Assembly (NCBI RefSeq): GCF_014131695.1
Contig: NZ_CP036346.1
Span: 2,232,001 to 2,296,000 of the forward strand
Direction of reading: 5' to 3'
DNA: 64,000 nt
Source of the DNA: Thomasclavelia ramosa DSM 1402
Lineage (GTDB): Bacteria > Bacillota_I > Bacilli_A > Erysipelotrichales > Coprobacillaceae
The notes under the pieces were generated by a model, which worked only from the letters and a program-made list of their open reading frames with translations, was not told the DNA's origin and searched no databases. How positions within the stretch are numbered: the stretch's first letter is position 1; each line of letters starts with the position of its first letter. A program made the translations under genes and the position numbers. This document shows, piece after piece, positions 8,539-17,393 of the stretch.

Positions 8539-9036
8539 TTAGAACTCAATTCCTTTACGCGCTTTTATTCCTTTATCATATGGATGCTTATGTTTCTTAA
8601 TTTCACTCGAATAATCTAGAATCGGTTTTAATTTATGACTAGGCTGACGCCCTGTTAAAATTACCTCGTGAGTTTCTTTTAAGCTTACCAAGCAATCATA
8701 CACTTTCCCTTCATTTAATAAATTTAAAGCAATTGCATCAAGAATTTCATCTAAAACAATTCCTTCATAACTTTCATCTATTTGTTCAAATAACTCATCT
8801 TCTAAACGACTCACCAATTTTATCATCTCTGGATCATGCATATCAATAAACATCTGAGGCATTTTAGCATACAACACTTTAATTCCACACTTTTTCAGCA
8901 TCTTTATTTCACTGCTGTCACCGTCTTTCAAAAATTGTAGAAATAATACTTTTTTATCTGCCCCAGCCATTCTTAATGCTTGTCCTACTGCAGCAGTAGT
9001 TTTTCCTTTACCATTACCATAATAACATTGAATCAT
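8539..9036 (-). CDS. Corrinoid adenosyltransferase, CobO/BtuR (CobA) family
   Basis: Transfers adenosyl from ATP to cob(I)alamin or corrinoid precursors, giving the coenzyme form of B12. The 165-residue protein opens with the P-loop YYGNGKGKTTAAVGQALRMAG and continues with the VLFLQFLKDG and LDEILDA segments of this family. It is slightly shorter than the Salmonella enzyme, mostly at the N-terminus. It lies two bases after the deacylase gene, so the two are translationally coupled. No B12 synthesis genes are present, but a cobalamin-riboswitch uptake operon lies at 20398-25520, which fits salvage of imported corrinoids. Confidence 0.88.
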   Translation of the reverse strand: MIQCYYGNGKGKTTAAVGQALRMAGADKKVLFLQFLKDGDSSEIKMLKKCGIKVLYAKMPQMFIDMHDPEMIKLVSRLEDELFEQIDESYEGIVLDEILDAIALNLLNEGKVYDCLVSLKETHEVILTGRQPSHKLKPILDYSSEIKKHKHPYDKGIKARKGIEF

Positions 9037-9038
9037 CG

Positions 9039-9518
9039 CTATCTCCTTATCACATCACCAACTACCGCATCTAAATATGCTAGTAACTGCTTTGCTTCTA
9101 CAATCATTTGATATCCTCTTTTTCCAGCACTGAGAGCAATTTTATCACACTCATTAATTGAGCAATCAAAATAAGTATCAAATTTTTTCTTCATTCCCAC
9201 TGGACTACAGCCTCCACGAATATATCCGGTCGTTGCTAATAAATCCTTCATATGAATCATTGCTACACTTTTATTATTAGATAACTTTGCCAATTTTTTT
9301 AAATCTATTTCCTCTAATACCGGTATACAGCATACTAAAAAACCACGGTTTCCTTTTAAAACCAGTGTCTTAAAAATATCTTTAGCCGGTATTTCAACTT
9401 GTGCAACAATATGTTCACCACTTAAATGATCTTCATCATATTCATATTCCTTTATTTCGTAATCAATCTTTGCTTGATCTAATAAACGTAAAGCATTAGT
9501 TTTAATTTTTTTAGCCAT
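9039..9518 (-). CDS. ybaK: Cys-tRNA(Pro)/aminoacyl-tRNA deacylase, YbaK/EbsC family
   Basis: A 159-residue protein of the YbaK/ProX editing family, which hydrolyses mischarged tRNA, mainly Cys-tRNA(Pro). Family features are the conserved lysine segment DIFKTLVLKG (about 47-56), GFLVCCIPV, the GYIRGGCSPVGMKK loop and the C-terminal SAGKRGYQMIV. The ATG has AGGAGG upstream. The adenosyltransferase gene follows after two bases; I know of no functional link between the two and regard the pairing as operon economy. Annotation of the family is firm, the exact tRNA less so. Confidence 0.9.
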   Translation of the reverse strand: MAKKIKTNALRLLDQAKIDYEIKEYEYDEDHLSGEHIVAQVEIPAKDIFKTLVLKGNRGFLVCCIPVLEEIDLKKLAKLSNNKSVAMIHMKDLLATTGYIRGGCSPVGMKKKFDTYFDCSINECDKIALSAGKRGYQMIVEAKQLLAYLDAVVGDVIRR

Positions 9519-9572
9519 AAAAACCTCCTAACAACATTATTATCTTAATCCAAACATAAATTTTAAGCAAAT

Positions 9573-9600
9573 AAAAAGAAGTCCGAGGACTTCTAATTTT
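9573..9600 (-). terminator. Terminator of the HPr gene
   Basis: A perfect 8-bp stem with a two-base centre (AGAAGTCC GA GGACTTCT, 9577-9594) has a T-run on its minus-strand exit and lies just after the ptsH stop codon. Confidence 0.85.
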
Positions 9601-9601
9601 C

Positions 9602-9871
9602 TTATTCAGCTACTTTTTGTTCTTTAATAACTTTTGCAATTGAAGCAATTACATCTTTTTCGTCATCACCTTCAGCTACGATTTCTACTGTAGCTTTAGT
9701 AGGAACACCTAAAGACATAACTCCCATGATTGATTTTAAGTTTACTTCTTTACCATTGTATACTAATTTAATATTGCTTGTAAACTTACTAGCTTGGTTA
9801 ACTAAGATAGTAGCTGGTCTTGCATGTAATCCTACAGGATCAGATACTACGAAAGATAATTTTTCTGCCAT
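9602..9871 (-). CDS. ptsH: Phosphocarrier protein HPr
   Basis: The general PTS phosphocarrier that passes phosphate from enzyme I to the sugar-specific EIIA proteins. The 89-residue protein carries the active-site histidine H16 in GLHARPA and the regulatory serine S47 in LKSIMGVMSLG, the site of HPr kinase. Both catalytic and regulatory roles should therefore be intact, and HPr-Ser-P would be the CcpA partner for the cre-like sites in this window. No ptsI follows it, unlike in many Firmicutes; it has its own promoter, cre-like site and terminator. The ATG follows AAGGAGGAG. Confidence 0.96.
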   Translation of the reverse strand: MAEKLSFVVSDPVGLHARPATILVNQASKFTSNIKLVYNGKEVNLKSIMGVMSLGVPTKATVEIVAEGDDEKDVIASIAKVIKEQKVAE

Positions 9872-9904
9872 TTTATGACTCCTCCTTAAAATTTCTATAA
9901 ATCA

Positions 9905-9910
9905 ATTATA
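9905..9910 (-). promoter_or_regulatory. Probable ptsH promoter -10
   Basis: The minus strand reads GTGTTATAATTG, an extended -10 about 35 bases before the ptsH start. A TTTAAA at the -35 distance is weak. An imperfect dyad AACC-AAGG-GGTT lies in the spacer. Confidence 0.55.
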
Positions 9911-9949
9911 ACACCTAACCCCTTGGTTTTAAAGAACTTTTTACATAAA

Positions 9950-9963
9950 ATTTAGCGCTTACA
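9950..9963 (-). promoter_or_regulatory. cre-like CcpA operator upstream of ptsH
   Basis: The minus strand reads TGTAAGCGCTAAAT, matching the cre consensus core, upstream of the ptsH promoter and downstream of the nahK stop. It would link HPr level to catabolite control; its effect is not readable from sequence. Confidence 0.6.
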
Positions 9964-10007
9964 AATTATTCCCATATATTGCTAAAAATTTACCTTCTTT
10001 AATATAA

Positions 10008-11099
10008 TCACATATATTTTTCAACGATTTTATTCATCATTTCCCATTTTGATTCCATATCTTTAACAAGCTTAAATTGAGTTCTACAACGATCAAGATT
10101 ATGATTCTTGCGATGAATTTTGAAATAAATATCACCCTCCAAATAATCAGTTAAAAAACGTATCCCACATTCAAATGTCATAACCTTAGCCCCGATCGGT
10201 AATGCTTTGATTTCCTCTTTCGTTAATTTACCATCACAACCTTTGATAAAACCTTTAGCATAAATTTCAAACAACGCCATATCACATTCGATTTTATCTA
10301 AATCAATTTCATCCTCTGCCCCTGTACTGGCTCCAAATCGAATCGAATCACCAAAGTCATTGACTGCTAAACCCGGCATAACAGTATCTAAATCAATCAC
10401 ACAAATACCTTTATGAGTTTTATCATCAATCATAACATTATTTAACTTCGTATCATTATGAGTGACCCGTATTGGCAAATTACAATTTGTTAATACATTT
10501 GCCACATCTTCACGAGCTAAAACAAATTCAATCTCTGTTTGAACATCTTTAGCACGATTACAAATATCATTGGCAACTACTTCTTTAAAACGTTCAAAGC
10601 GAGCTTTAGTATCATGAAAACCTTTGATTGTCTCATGAAGTGTTGCTGCCGGATAATCAGCCAAAAGGCTCTGGAAGTGTCCAAAAGCTAATGCACTTTG
10701 ATAAAAATCTTCAGCACTCTCAACTTGATCATAACTAGTTGCACAAGTAATAAATTTGTATGCTCGCCAATATCCACCAGCTGAATCTACATAATATGGT
10801 TTATGATCCAAAGTATAAATAATATTGAGTGTTTCTCTTTCGGGATCACCCTCACTAGCAATAATTTTATCTCGTAAAAATCTTGTTACGTTAGCAATAT
10901 TTTCCATCAATTCAATCGGTTTAGTAAAAACCGCAGTATTCATTCGTTGCAAAATGATATCAATCATTCCCATTCTTTCAATATCAAAAGTCAATAAAAA
11001 TGTATCATTGATATGTCCGCTTCCATAAGGCTTTTTTTTCTTCAACACACCTTCAAATGAAAATGCTTCAACTACTTCGTTTAATAACTCTTCACTCAC
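10008..11099 (-). CDS. nahK: N-acetylhexosamine 1-kinase (APH-fold phosphotransferase)
   Basis: Phosphorylates the anomeric hydroxyl of GlcNAc or GalNAc released from lacto-N-biose or galacto-N-biose. The 363-residue protein matches bifidobacterial NahK along its length as I recall it. The matching segments include PYGSGHINDTFLL near residue 25, IILQRMNTAVF, WRAYKFI, the catalytic loop RVTHNDTKLNNVMID with D216, the metal-binding IDLDTVMPG, DFGDSIRFGAST, and TFECGIRFLTDYLEGDIYF. The start is GTG at 11099, with GGAG eight bases upstream. It is the last gene of the GH112 phosphorylase operon, six bases after the pyrophosphorylase-like gene. General choline/aminoglycoside kinases share the fold, but the context and matches favour NahK strongly. 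Confidence 0.93.
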   Translation of the reverse strand: MSEELLNEVVEAFSFEGVLKKKKPYGSGHINDTFLLTFDIERMGMIDIILQRMNTAVFTKPIELMENIANVTRFLRDKIIASEGDPERETLNIIYTLDHKPYYVDSAGGYWRAYKFITCATSYDQVESAEDFYQSALAFGHFQSLLADYPAATLHETIKGFHDTKARFERFKEVVANDICNRAKDVQTEIEFVLAREDVANVLTNCNLPIRVTHNDTKLNNVMIDDKTHKGICVIDLDTVMPGLAVNDFGDSIRFGASTGAEDEIDLDKIECDMALFEIYAKGFIKGCDGKLTKEEIKALPIGAKVMTFECGIRFLTDYLEGDIYFKIHRKNHNLDRCRTQFKLVKDMESKWEMMNKIVEKYM

Positions 11100-11105
11100 T
11101 ATTGA

Positions 11106-12029
11106 TCACTCCTTCCAAAGATGCTTAGGATAAACACCTGCATCTTTTAATTCTTTAATCGCCATTTGAATTATTGGTTTATCCTCACGATAAGTGACAC
11201 CGTACCAGCGTTCTTGAGACTCTAGAACCGTAACCTCTACCTTATTTTGATCAAGTAATTTACTTACAACTGCAGGAATAAAATACTCACACTTTAACGG
11301 ATTTTCTTTTAAACCGATTTCAAAAAAACTATTTATTCCTTTTTCTATCTCTAATAAGATACTCTTATTATATCCCCAAAGATTCATTGAAACAATTGTT
11401 CCTTTAGGCAGTTCAACCCAACTTTGACCATCATCCTCAGTATACTTTGCACCTGCGCCATTTCGAACAATTTGTGTTCTTTCATGAATATCAACCAGCA
11501 GTTGTTTATCATTTACCTGACAAACACCCCGAGCCACATGACCATTTTCAGTTAATGTATTTTCAATATAATAACCTACCATTGCATAATTATATTTTAC
11601 CCCATCAGGATGATTTAATAGAAAATCATAGATTTGTTTATACGCTGTAACTCCGTAATAATCATCAGCATTAATCACTGCAAATGGCCCATCTATTAAA
11701 TCTTTACAACTCCAAATCGCATGAGCAGTTCCCCATGGTTTCACACGACCAGCTGGTAATGAAAATTCCGCTGGAATATTAGCCAAATCCTGATATACGT
11801 ATTTAACATTCATGATTTGCTCCATTCTATCTCCAATAACTTCTTTAAACTCTTCTTCGTTTTCCTTTTTTATAATAAATATAACAGTTTCAAAACCTGC
11901 TCGTCGAGCATCATAAATCGAAAAATCAATAATTATATGACCATCCTCATCAATTGGATCAATCTGCTTTAATCCGCCATAACGACTCCCCATACCTGCT
12001 GCCATAATTACTAATACTGGTTTATTCAT
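11106..12029 (-). CDS. Nucleotidyltransferase, probable UTP:sugar-1-phosphate uridylyltransferase
   Basis: A 307-residue GT-A fold nucleotidyltransferase. The N-terminal LVIMAAGMGSRYGGLKQIDPI is the nucleotide-binding signature of sugar-1-phosphate pyrophosphorylases. AVINADDYYG carries the metal-binding aspartates, and WGTAHAIW contacts the base in this fold. It sits between GH112 phosphorylase and nahK. In bifidobacteria that position is filled by a GalT-type transferase and an epimerase, so here a UTP-dependent enzyme probably converts HexNAc-1-phosphate (or galactose-1-phosphate) to the UDP-sugar. That substrate is inference. The ATG has AGGAGG upstream. Confidence 0.8.
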   Translation of the reverse strand: MNKPVLVIMAAGMGSRYGGLKQIDPIDEDGHIIIDFSIYDARRAGFETVIFIIKKENEEEFKEVIGDRMEQIMNVKYVYQDLANIPAEFSLPAGRVKPWGTAHAIWSCKDLIDGPFAVINADDYYGVTAYKQIYDFLLNHPDGVKYNYAMVGYYIENTLTENGHVARGVCQVNDKQLLVDIHERTQIVRNGAGAKYTEDDGQSWVELPKGTIVSMNLWGYNKSILLEIEKGINSFFEIGLKENPLKCEYFIPAVVSKLLDQNKVEVTVLESQERWYGVTYREDKPIIQMAIKELKDAGVYPKHLWKE

Positions 12030-12043
12030 TTTTATCCTCCTTT

Positions 12044-12076
12044 TAAAAGACCCACTTTCAAAGAAAATGAGTCTTT
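12044..12076 (-). other. Intercistronic hairpin between GH112 and pyrophosphorylase genes
   Basis: The inverted repeat AAAGACTCA / TGGGTCTTT (one mismatch) lies between the GH112 stop and the next ribosome binding site. It is followed by a short T-run, so it may attenuate transcription or mark an mRNA processing site. Confidence 0.45.
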
Positions 12077-12079
12077 CAA

Positions 12080-14233
12080 TTAAATATCAAGCCAACGCAT
12101 TTCCATTGGTGCTAATCTTAATTTTTCTCGTAAATTTCCTTCTACATATAGATGGGTATCCAGAGCATCTAGTGAGTTATTAATAACTACGATCTTTCCT
12201 ACCGCTTCAAAAGCAGCTACTTCAGCATTGACATTATCTACATAGTATTTTTTCATTTCATCTTCTTTAGCTGCCGCCCAATAGATTGCTCTTAATAATA
12301 AACGACAATTTTGCGGTGAATAAGGAAGTCCAGCTAAATAAACACTACGCCCAGCACCGTAAGTATTTGTAACTAATTGAGCAAACTCTTTATGTTGACG
12401 AATAATTTGATAGTTTTCACCATGTCCATAAATGCTAGCCATTCCTTCACCAAAATCAATTTCTCCTTCAATATCTTCAACAATAAAATGATTAGGATCA
12501 ACTGTATTGTATTTATCATGACTTAATGTAAAGCCAACTTCCTTATCAACACCAAGAACATCACTTAATTGAAAGAATTTTCCCTGATATTGATAAGCGG
12601 TTGGTTCTCCAACCCCGATAAAACCGCCACCATTATCTATCCATTTTCTAATGGTTGTAAGAACCTCTTCATCAATCCAGTTTTCTGCTCCTGACCATGA
12701 TGTGTAAGCCGTACCGGCATTAATAATTACTTTAATATCAGGATTAATTCCTTTTTTTATATCATCAAAATTAATAAACTCAACATCGATCGGCATCCCG
12801 CTTAAACATTCAATTATCCCTACATAAGAATAAATTTCACGATACCAGATAGCATGATGAACCTGATTATTCATCCAACGTCGAATACTTCCCCAACAGT
12901 TTAGTATTGCCACTTTAAATGGAGAGGTATAGGCTTTTGTTTCTTTTGTTAAATCATGAATTTGTCTAAATTCATCAACTACTTGGGTAATTGTATCAAC
13001 AAATCCCGGCCATTCCACTGCCAATTTCAAATATCCTCCATAACCGATTCGATCTAGCGGACTTCTTAAAATAGCTCTTCTTGCTTGTAACCAGTTATCT
13101 TTTGCTTCTTTAATCGGATCACCACCCTCACAGAAAACATCAGGGAAGAAATATGGTAAAAAACGCCCTTCTGTATAACGTACGCCTTTAATATCGGAAA
13201 TCATTCGCATCGTTACACCATTTCCTACAGAACCAACTACAGCATCCAAACCAATTGTTTCAAAATATTTACCATACGGTTCTGTTCCAATCCAATGATC
13301 ACCCAAAAACATCATAGCCTCTTTACCATAACCATGAACAATATCAACTAATTCCTTAGCTAATTTACAAACCTCAATTTGTTGGAACTCAATAAAATCT
13401 TTAAATTGTTTTGATGGTACTCTAAATAATGAATTATGATATCCTTGATCAACAATATATTCAGCGCGCCATTTATAACCTGCCCATTTTTCAAATTGCT
13501 CTAAAATGTAAGGACTAACGCTTGCACTATATCCAAACCATTCTACAAATTTTTCTCTTTTTTGATCATCAAATGTTAAAGTAAATTGATGAAAAAAAGT
13601 GGTGAAACGAATTACATCAACATGTTTATTTTCTTCACAAAATTTCCGTAATTTATCTTTAACAAATTCCTTGGTCTTAGGTTGACGGACATCAAAGGTT
13701 AATTGATGCGGCGCATCTTTCCAATCATTTGTAATAAAATTATACATATGAACAGGATCCCAAATTAAAAATGCCAAAAAACTAACTGTATATTCATGAT
13801 AAGGTATAGTCGAAATTGTTACTGCTCCAACTTCTTTATTAAATTCCCATTGATCAACTGCTACTACTTCACCAGTAGTACGATCAATTACTTCCCACCA
13901 GCGTTTAGGATCATCAATATCATTAACTTTCAGCTGCTGAGTATGAAAACCTTTCATTAACTCAATCGTTAAACTAGTATCACGAGCAGTATAACGGTCC
14001 GTTATCAAATATTCTTGTTGGATCTCGTCTGGATTAGCTTCAGCCCACTCATTATCTTTTCTTGTAGTATAATATGTTGCATATATTTTAGCATCCAAAT
14101 TCATTAATTCTTGAGGCATGTCGGTCCCATCACAATCTCGAATTGCATCAGCCCCAAGTTTATTTTTTAATTCAATCGTTTGGTCAATTACATCTAAATC
14201 AGTAGGTAACGTTAATCTCCCGTATTTTTCCAT
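12080..14233 (-). CDS. 1,3-beta-galactosyl-N-acetylhexosamine phosphorylase, GH112
   Basis: Splits galacto-N-biose and/or lacto-N-biose I with phosphate into galactose-1-phosphate and the free N-acetylhexosamine, an energy-saving route for mucin core-1 sugars and milk oligosaccharides. The 717-residue protein follows the bifidobacterial enzyme closely: GADAIRDCDGTD near 28-38, VDVIRFTTFFHQFTL, the catalytic acid D312 in EAMMFLGDHWIGTEP, GVRYTEGRFLPYFFPD, and RAILRSPLDRIGYGGYL. It lacks a signal peptide and so is cytosolic. It lies two bases downstream of the ABC ATPase gene. Some GH112 members act on galactosyl-rhamnose, but the adjacent nahK argues for the HexNAc type. GNB versus LNB preference cannot be decided here. 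Confidence 0.94.
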   Translation of the reverse strand: MEKYGRLTLPTDLDVIDQTIELKNKLGADAIRDCDGTDMPQELMNLDAKIYATYYTTRKDNEWAEANPDEIQQEYLITDRYTARDTSLTIELMKGFHTQQLKVNDIDDPKRWWEVIDRTTGEVVAVDQWEFNKEVGAVTISTIPYHEYTVSFLAFLIWDPVHMYNFITNDWKDAPHQLTFDVRQPKTKEFVKDKLRKFCEENKHVDVIRFTTFFHQFTLTFDDQKREKFVEWFGYSASVSPYILEQFEKWAGYKWRAEYIVDQGYHNSLFRVPSKQFKDFIEFQQIEVCKLAKELVDIVHGYGKEAMMFLGDHWIGTEPYGKYFETIGLDAVVGSVGNGVTMRMISDIKGVRYTEGRFLPYFFPDVFCEGGDPIKEAKDNWLQARRAILRSPLDRIGYGGYLKLAVEWPGFVDTITQVVDEFRQIHDLTKETKAYTSPFKVAILNCWGSIRRWMNNQVHHAIWYREIYSYVGIIECLSGMPIDVEFINFDDIKKGINPDIKVIINAGTAYTSWSGAENWIDEEVLTTIRKWIDNGGGFIGVGEPTAYQYQGKFFQLSDVLGVDKEVGFTLSHDKYNTVDPNHFIVEDIEGEIDFGEGMASIYGHGENYQIIRQHKEFAQLVTNTYGAGRSVYLAGLPYSPQNCRLLLRAIYWAAAKEDEMKKYYVDNVNAEVAAFEAVGKIVVINNSLDALDTHLYVEGNLREKLRLAPMEMRWLDI

Positions 14234-14235
14234 GT

Positions 14236-15354
14236 CTACTCTCCTTCAATTATAGCTTCTTCACTGTCTATGTCAAAGAAATGCATTTTGTCCATCTTAT
14301 AAGCAAATCTCCCAATTACCCCATTTGTCAGAGTTGTTCCGCCAGGGGCTTTAACAATAAACGGTTTTTCATCTTTAACCATATGGATATAACTTTCAGA
14401 ACCCATAAATTCAACTACTTCTGCTTTCCCCTCAAAACAATCCTCCTGATGCTCATTAATGTAGTCATTATCAACACTGATATCTTCCGGCCTTATTCCC
14501 ATTATTACCGTCTTGCCTAAATATCCTTTTTCTCTAAGCTGCTTAGCTCTAGTTGATTCAACCTTTAAACTAACATCACTCAGTTCAATAATAATAGCAC
14601 CGTCCTTTTCATTAATTTTACCATTTAAAAAATTCATTTGTGGACTCCCAATAAAACCAGCAACAAATTTATTGACGGGATGATTGTATAAATATGCTGG
14701 TGATGCTACTTGTTGAATCCGACCATCTTTCATCACAACAATTCTTGTTCCCATCGTCATCGCTTCAGTTTGATCGTGAGTCACATAAATAAATGTTGTT
14801 CCTAATTGCTGATATAATTTTGAAATCTCTGTTCGCATCTGAACTCTTAATTTAGCATCTAAATTACTCAATGGCTCATCCATTAAAAATACTTTTGGTT
14901 CTCGAACGATTGCTCGCCCTAATGCTACCCGTTGTCTTTGTCCACCGGATAAAGCTTTAGGCTTACGATCTAAATATTGTTCTATATCTAAAGCTTTAGC
15001 TGCTTTACGAACCTTTTGATCAATTTCATCTTTTGGCTTTTTTGCTATTTTTAAACCAAAAGCCATGTTATCATATACACTCATATGAGGATATAATGCA
15101 TATGATTGAAACACCATTGCAATATCTCGATTTTTTGGAGCCACATCATTCATCAATTTTCCATCTATATATAGCTCTCCTGCTGAAATTTCTTCTAATC
15201 CCGCAATCATTCTAAGTGTAGTACTCTTCCCACAACCAGAAGGACCAACAAAAACAATAAATTCCTTATCTGCGATTTCTAGATTAAAATCAAATACAGC
15301 TTGAACATTATTATCATATATCTTATCAATATGTTTTAAGCTTAAATTCGCCAT
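14236..15354 (-). CDS. Sugar ABC transporter ATPase, MsmX/UgpC type
   Basis: The cytosolic ATPase of a class I carbohydrate ABC importer. The 372-residue protein has Walker [10 protein letters not shown] (37-45), the signature LSGGQ (135-139), Walker B FLMDEP (DE at 159-160) and the H-loop [14 protein letters not shown]-terminal OB-type regulatory domain follows (IMGIRPEDI). MsmX-type ATPases often serve several sugar importers; this one lies inside the GNB/LNB operon between the permease and phosphorylase genes and so presumably powers that transporter. The ATG follows AAAGGAG. Sharing with other systems cannot be excluded. Confidence 0.93.
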   Translation of the reverse strand: MANLSLKHIDKIYDNNVQAVFDFNLEIADKEFIVFVGPSGCGKSTTLRMIAGLEEISAGELYIDGKLMNDVAPKNRDIAMVFQSYALYPHMSVYDNMAFGLKIAKKPKDEIDQKVRKAAKALDIEQYLDRKPKALSGGQRQRVALGRAIVREPKVFLMDEPLSNLDAKLRVQMRTEISKLYQQLGTTFIYVTHDQTEAMTMGTRIVVMKDGRIQQVASPAYLYNHPVNKFVAGFIGSPQMNFLNGKINEKDGAIIIELSDVSLKVESTRAKQLREKGYLGKTVIMGIRPEDISVDNDYINEHQEDCFEGKAEVVEFMGSESYIHMVKDEKPFIVKAPGGTTLTNGVIGRFAYKMDKMHFFDIDSEEAIIEGE

Positions 15355-15366
15355 CTTGTTTCTCCT

Positions 15367-15534
15367 TTACTTATAGCCTTTATTATATGTGTAAATTACT
15401 CCGATCAATCCAGCTAAGCCCACCAGTTCAGTCGCTAATCCTGTATAACCAACATTTTTTTGTCCAATAAAAATCAAAGCCATTGAAACTATAAATACAA
15501 CAACCATGATAATTATTTTAGTTTTTCCATCCAT
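15367..15534 (-). CDS. Small 55-residue membrane protein in the sugar ABC operon
   Basis: A short gene with a clear GAGGAG site six bases before its ATG at 15534. The protein begins MDGKTKIIIMVVVFIVSM and has two hydrophobic helices (about 6-24 and 30-49) around a short polar loop, ending YTYNKGYK. It lies 11 bases after a permease gene and 12 before the ATPase gene, in step with the operon. It may belong to the small DUF6903-type family, though I am not sure of that assignment. A role in assembly or stability of the transporter is only a guess. Good ribosome binding and tight packing make it a real gene. Confidence 0.8.
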   Translation of the reverse strand: MDGKTKIIIMVVVFIVSMALIFIGQKNVGYTGLATELVGLAGLIGVIYTYNKGYK

Positions 15535-15545
15535 AGTTTTCTCCT

Positions 15546-16421
15546 CTAATCTTTCAATCCACCCAAGGTCATTCCTTGTGTAAGTTTCTTTTGAACTATA
15601 ATATATAGAATCAACGTTGGCAGCATAACTACTACTAATCCAGCATACATCATACCATACTCAGCCTTCCCCCGGGTTGCCTGCATCAAATTCAACAATC
15701 CTACAGGTAATGTTTTTGAAGTACTTGGTAATAATGTCAAGGCAATAATATATTCATTCCAAAATGCTAAAAAATTAAATAAAATTACAGTAATAATACT
15801 TGGTTTTGCCATGGGAATCATTACTCTAACCATTGTTTTATAATATCCACATCCATCTATTAACGCTGCTTCTTCATAAGCCTTTGGTAAAGTCTTAAAA
15901 TAACCACTTAATAAATAAACGGTAAACGGAATAGCTGTCGCTGCGTATACAACAGCTAAAACAAAAATATTATTTAAAAAGAAATTTCCTCCGAGTAATT
16001 CATAAATAAAATCATCCCAATCTAATAACATTAAAAAGATAGGTACAACAATATAATTTACATTAATAAATAACCCTGCCATAAATAAGGTGTTAAAAAA
16101 TCTTCTTCCCTTAAAATTATAACGCGCCAATACATACGCCGCTGGTAATGAAACGACTAATAAAATCACCAGTGCCATCGCTGTTGTTAAAATAGAATTA
16201 AGTAAATATTCTCCCATATTCGCTTGTTCAAATGCATTAACAAAGTTTTGCAAATAGATTCCTGCCGGAATAGACCAGGGATTTCCATAAAACTCAGAAT
16301 TCTCTTTGATTGAAGCCATAAATACCCATGCTACCGGTACAATAATAGAAACCGCAAGAGTAATCAAAGCTACATAAATAAATATTTTATAAAGTTTATC
16401 ACTGCTAAATAACTTTTTCAT
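15546..16421 (-). CDS. Sugar ABC transporter permease, MalG/LacG type
   Basis: One of two inner permease subunits of the GNB/LNB importer. The 291-residue protein has six hydrophobic segments and the cytoplasmic EAA loop EEAALIDGCGYYKTMVRVMIPMAKP (about 195-220) that docks on the ATPase. The C-terminus GMTLGGLKD is typical of MalG-type subunits. The ATG follows AAAGGAG. It is 14 bases after the MalF-type permease gene. Family assignment is firm; substrate is taken from the operon. Confidence 0.92.
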   Translation of the reverse strand: MKKLFSSDKLYKIFIYVALITLAVSIIVPVAWVFMASIKENSEFYGNPWSIPAGIYLQNFVNAFEQANMGEYLLNSILTTAMALVILLVVSLPAAYVLARYNFKGRRFFNTLFMAGLFINVNYIVVPIFLMLLDWDDFIYELLGGNFFLNNIFVLAVVYAATAIPFTVYLLSGYFKTLPKAYEEAALIDGCGYYKTMVRVMIPMAKPSIITVILFNFLAFWNEYIIALTLLPSTSKTLPVGLLNLMQATRGKAEYGMMYAGLVVVMLPTLILYIIVQKKLTQGMTLGGLKD

Positions 16422-16435
16422 TTTCCTGCTCCTTT

Positions 16436-17332
16436 CTATAACTCTAACGTATCACGCTCTGTAGCACGATTAATAATAAAACTCAAAATAAATGAAAAAA
16501 TAAAAACTACTGCGGCAATCGCCATTCCATATCCATATGATGCGTTGTTATAAGCTTGTTTATATAAATAACTTAAGACCGTTTCACTAGCTCCATCAGG
16601 TCCACCACTAGTCATAACTTTAACAAATAAAAAACTTAAGTTAATCGTCGAAATAATAAAGAAAGTTAAAGTTGTTCGGATATTATCCCAAATCAAAGGT
16701 AGTGTAATTGAAAAAAATTGTTTGATTTTCCCAGCTCCATCAAGTGCTGAAGCTTCATACAAGTGTTCGGGAATCGAACTCATCGAAGCCATGTACATAA
16801 CCATATAATAACCTATAGCTTGCCATATCATTGTTCCTATGATGGCATAAATAACAATACTTTGATCTCCAAGAAACTTAACAGTTTCCCAGCTTTCTGG
16901 TTTAAATAACATTAAAACACTATTGATCATACCATTTTCTGAGGGATCATAGATTGCAGAAAAAATCGAAGAGATAACGACTACTGATAATATATTAGGA
17001 ATATAAAAAATTACCCGAAAGAAATTTTGTCCTTTTATTTTTTCTCTAACTAAAATCGAAGCAAAAAGAATTGCTACAGCCATCGTAATTACAGTTACAA
17101 CCGCAATAATCAAAATGGTATTTTGTAAAGCACGAATAAAATTCATATCTTGCATTAATAACACAAAATTATTAAATCCAACAAAAGTCTTATCGGCTGA
17201 TAGCCCGCCCCATTTTAATGTTGACATCCAAAAGACATTAAGGGTCGGCAAAATCATGAACACTCCAAATAAGATTACCGCTGGGGCAAGGCATAAAATA
17301 ATGAATCTGCGTCTTTCTTTTTTCTTATTCAT
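16436..17332 (-). CDS. Sugar ABC transporter permease, MalF/LacF type
   Basis: Second permease subunit of the same importer. The 298-residue protein starts with a lysine-rich cytosolic tail and has six membrane segments. Its EAA motif, EHLYEASALDGAGKIKQFFSITLPLI, lies at about 190-215. It follows the binding-protein gene after a strong intercistronic hairpin and precedes the MalG-type gene. The ATG follows AGTAGGTG. No truncation is seen. Confidence 0.92.
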   Translation of the reverse strand: MNKKKERRRFIILCLAPAVILFGVFMILPTLNVFWMSTLKWGGLSADKTFVGFNNFVLLMQDMNFIRALQNTILIIAVVTVITMAVAILFASILVREKIKGQNFFRVIFYIPNILSVVVISSIFSAIYDPSENGMINSVLMLFKPESWETVKFLGDQSIVIYAIIGTMIWQAIGYYMVMYMASMSSIPEHLYEASALDGAGKIKQFFSITLPLIWDNIRTTLTFFIISTINLSFLFVKVMTSGGPDGASETVLSYLYKQAYNNASYGYGMAIAAVVFIFSFILSFIINRATERDTLEL

Positions 17333-17351
17333 TGCTGCACCTACTTTCTAA

Positions 17352-17380
17352 AATAGCGGTGGAATGACACCACCGCTATT
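17352..17380 (-). other. Intercistronic stem-loop after the binding-protein gene
   Basis: A perfect 11-bp stem (AATAGCGGTGG / CCACCGCTATT) with a 7-base loop lies between the binding-protein stop and the first permease. Such hairpins commonly protect the upstream mRNA, or partly terminate, so that binding protein outnumbers permeases. No long T-run follows on the minus strand. Confidence 0.75.
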
Positions 17381-17393
17381 ATTTTATCAATTA

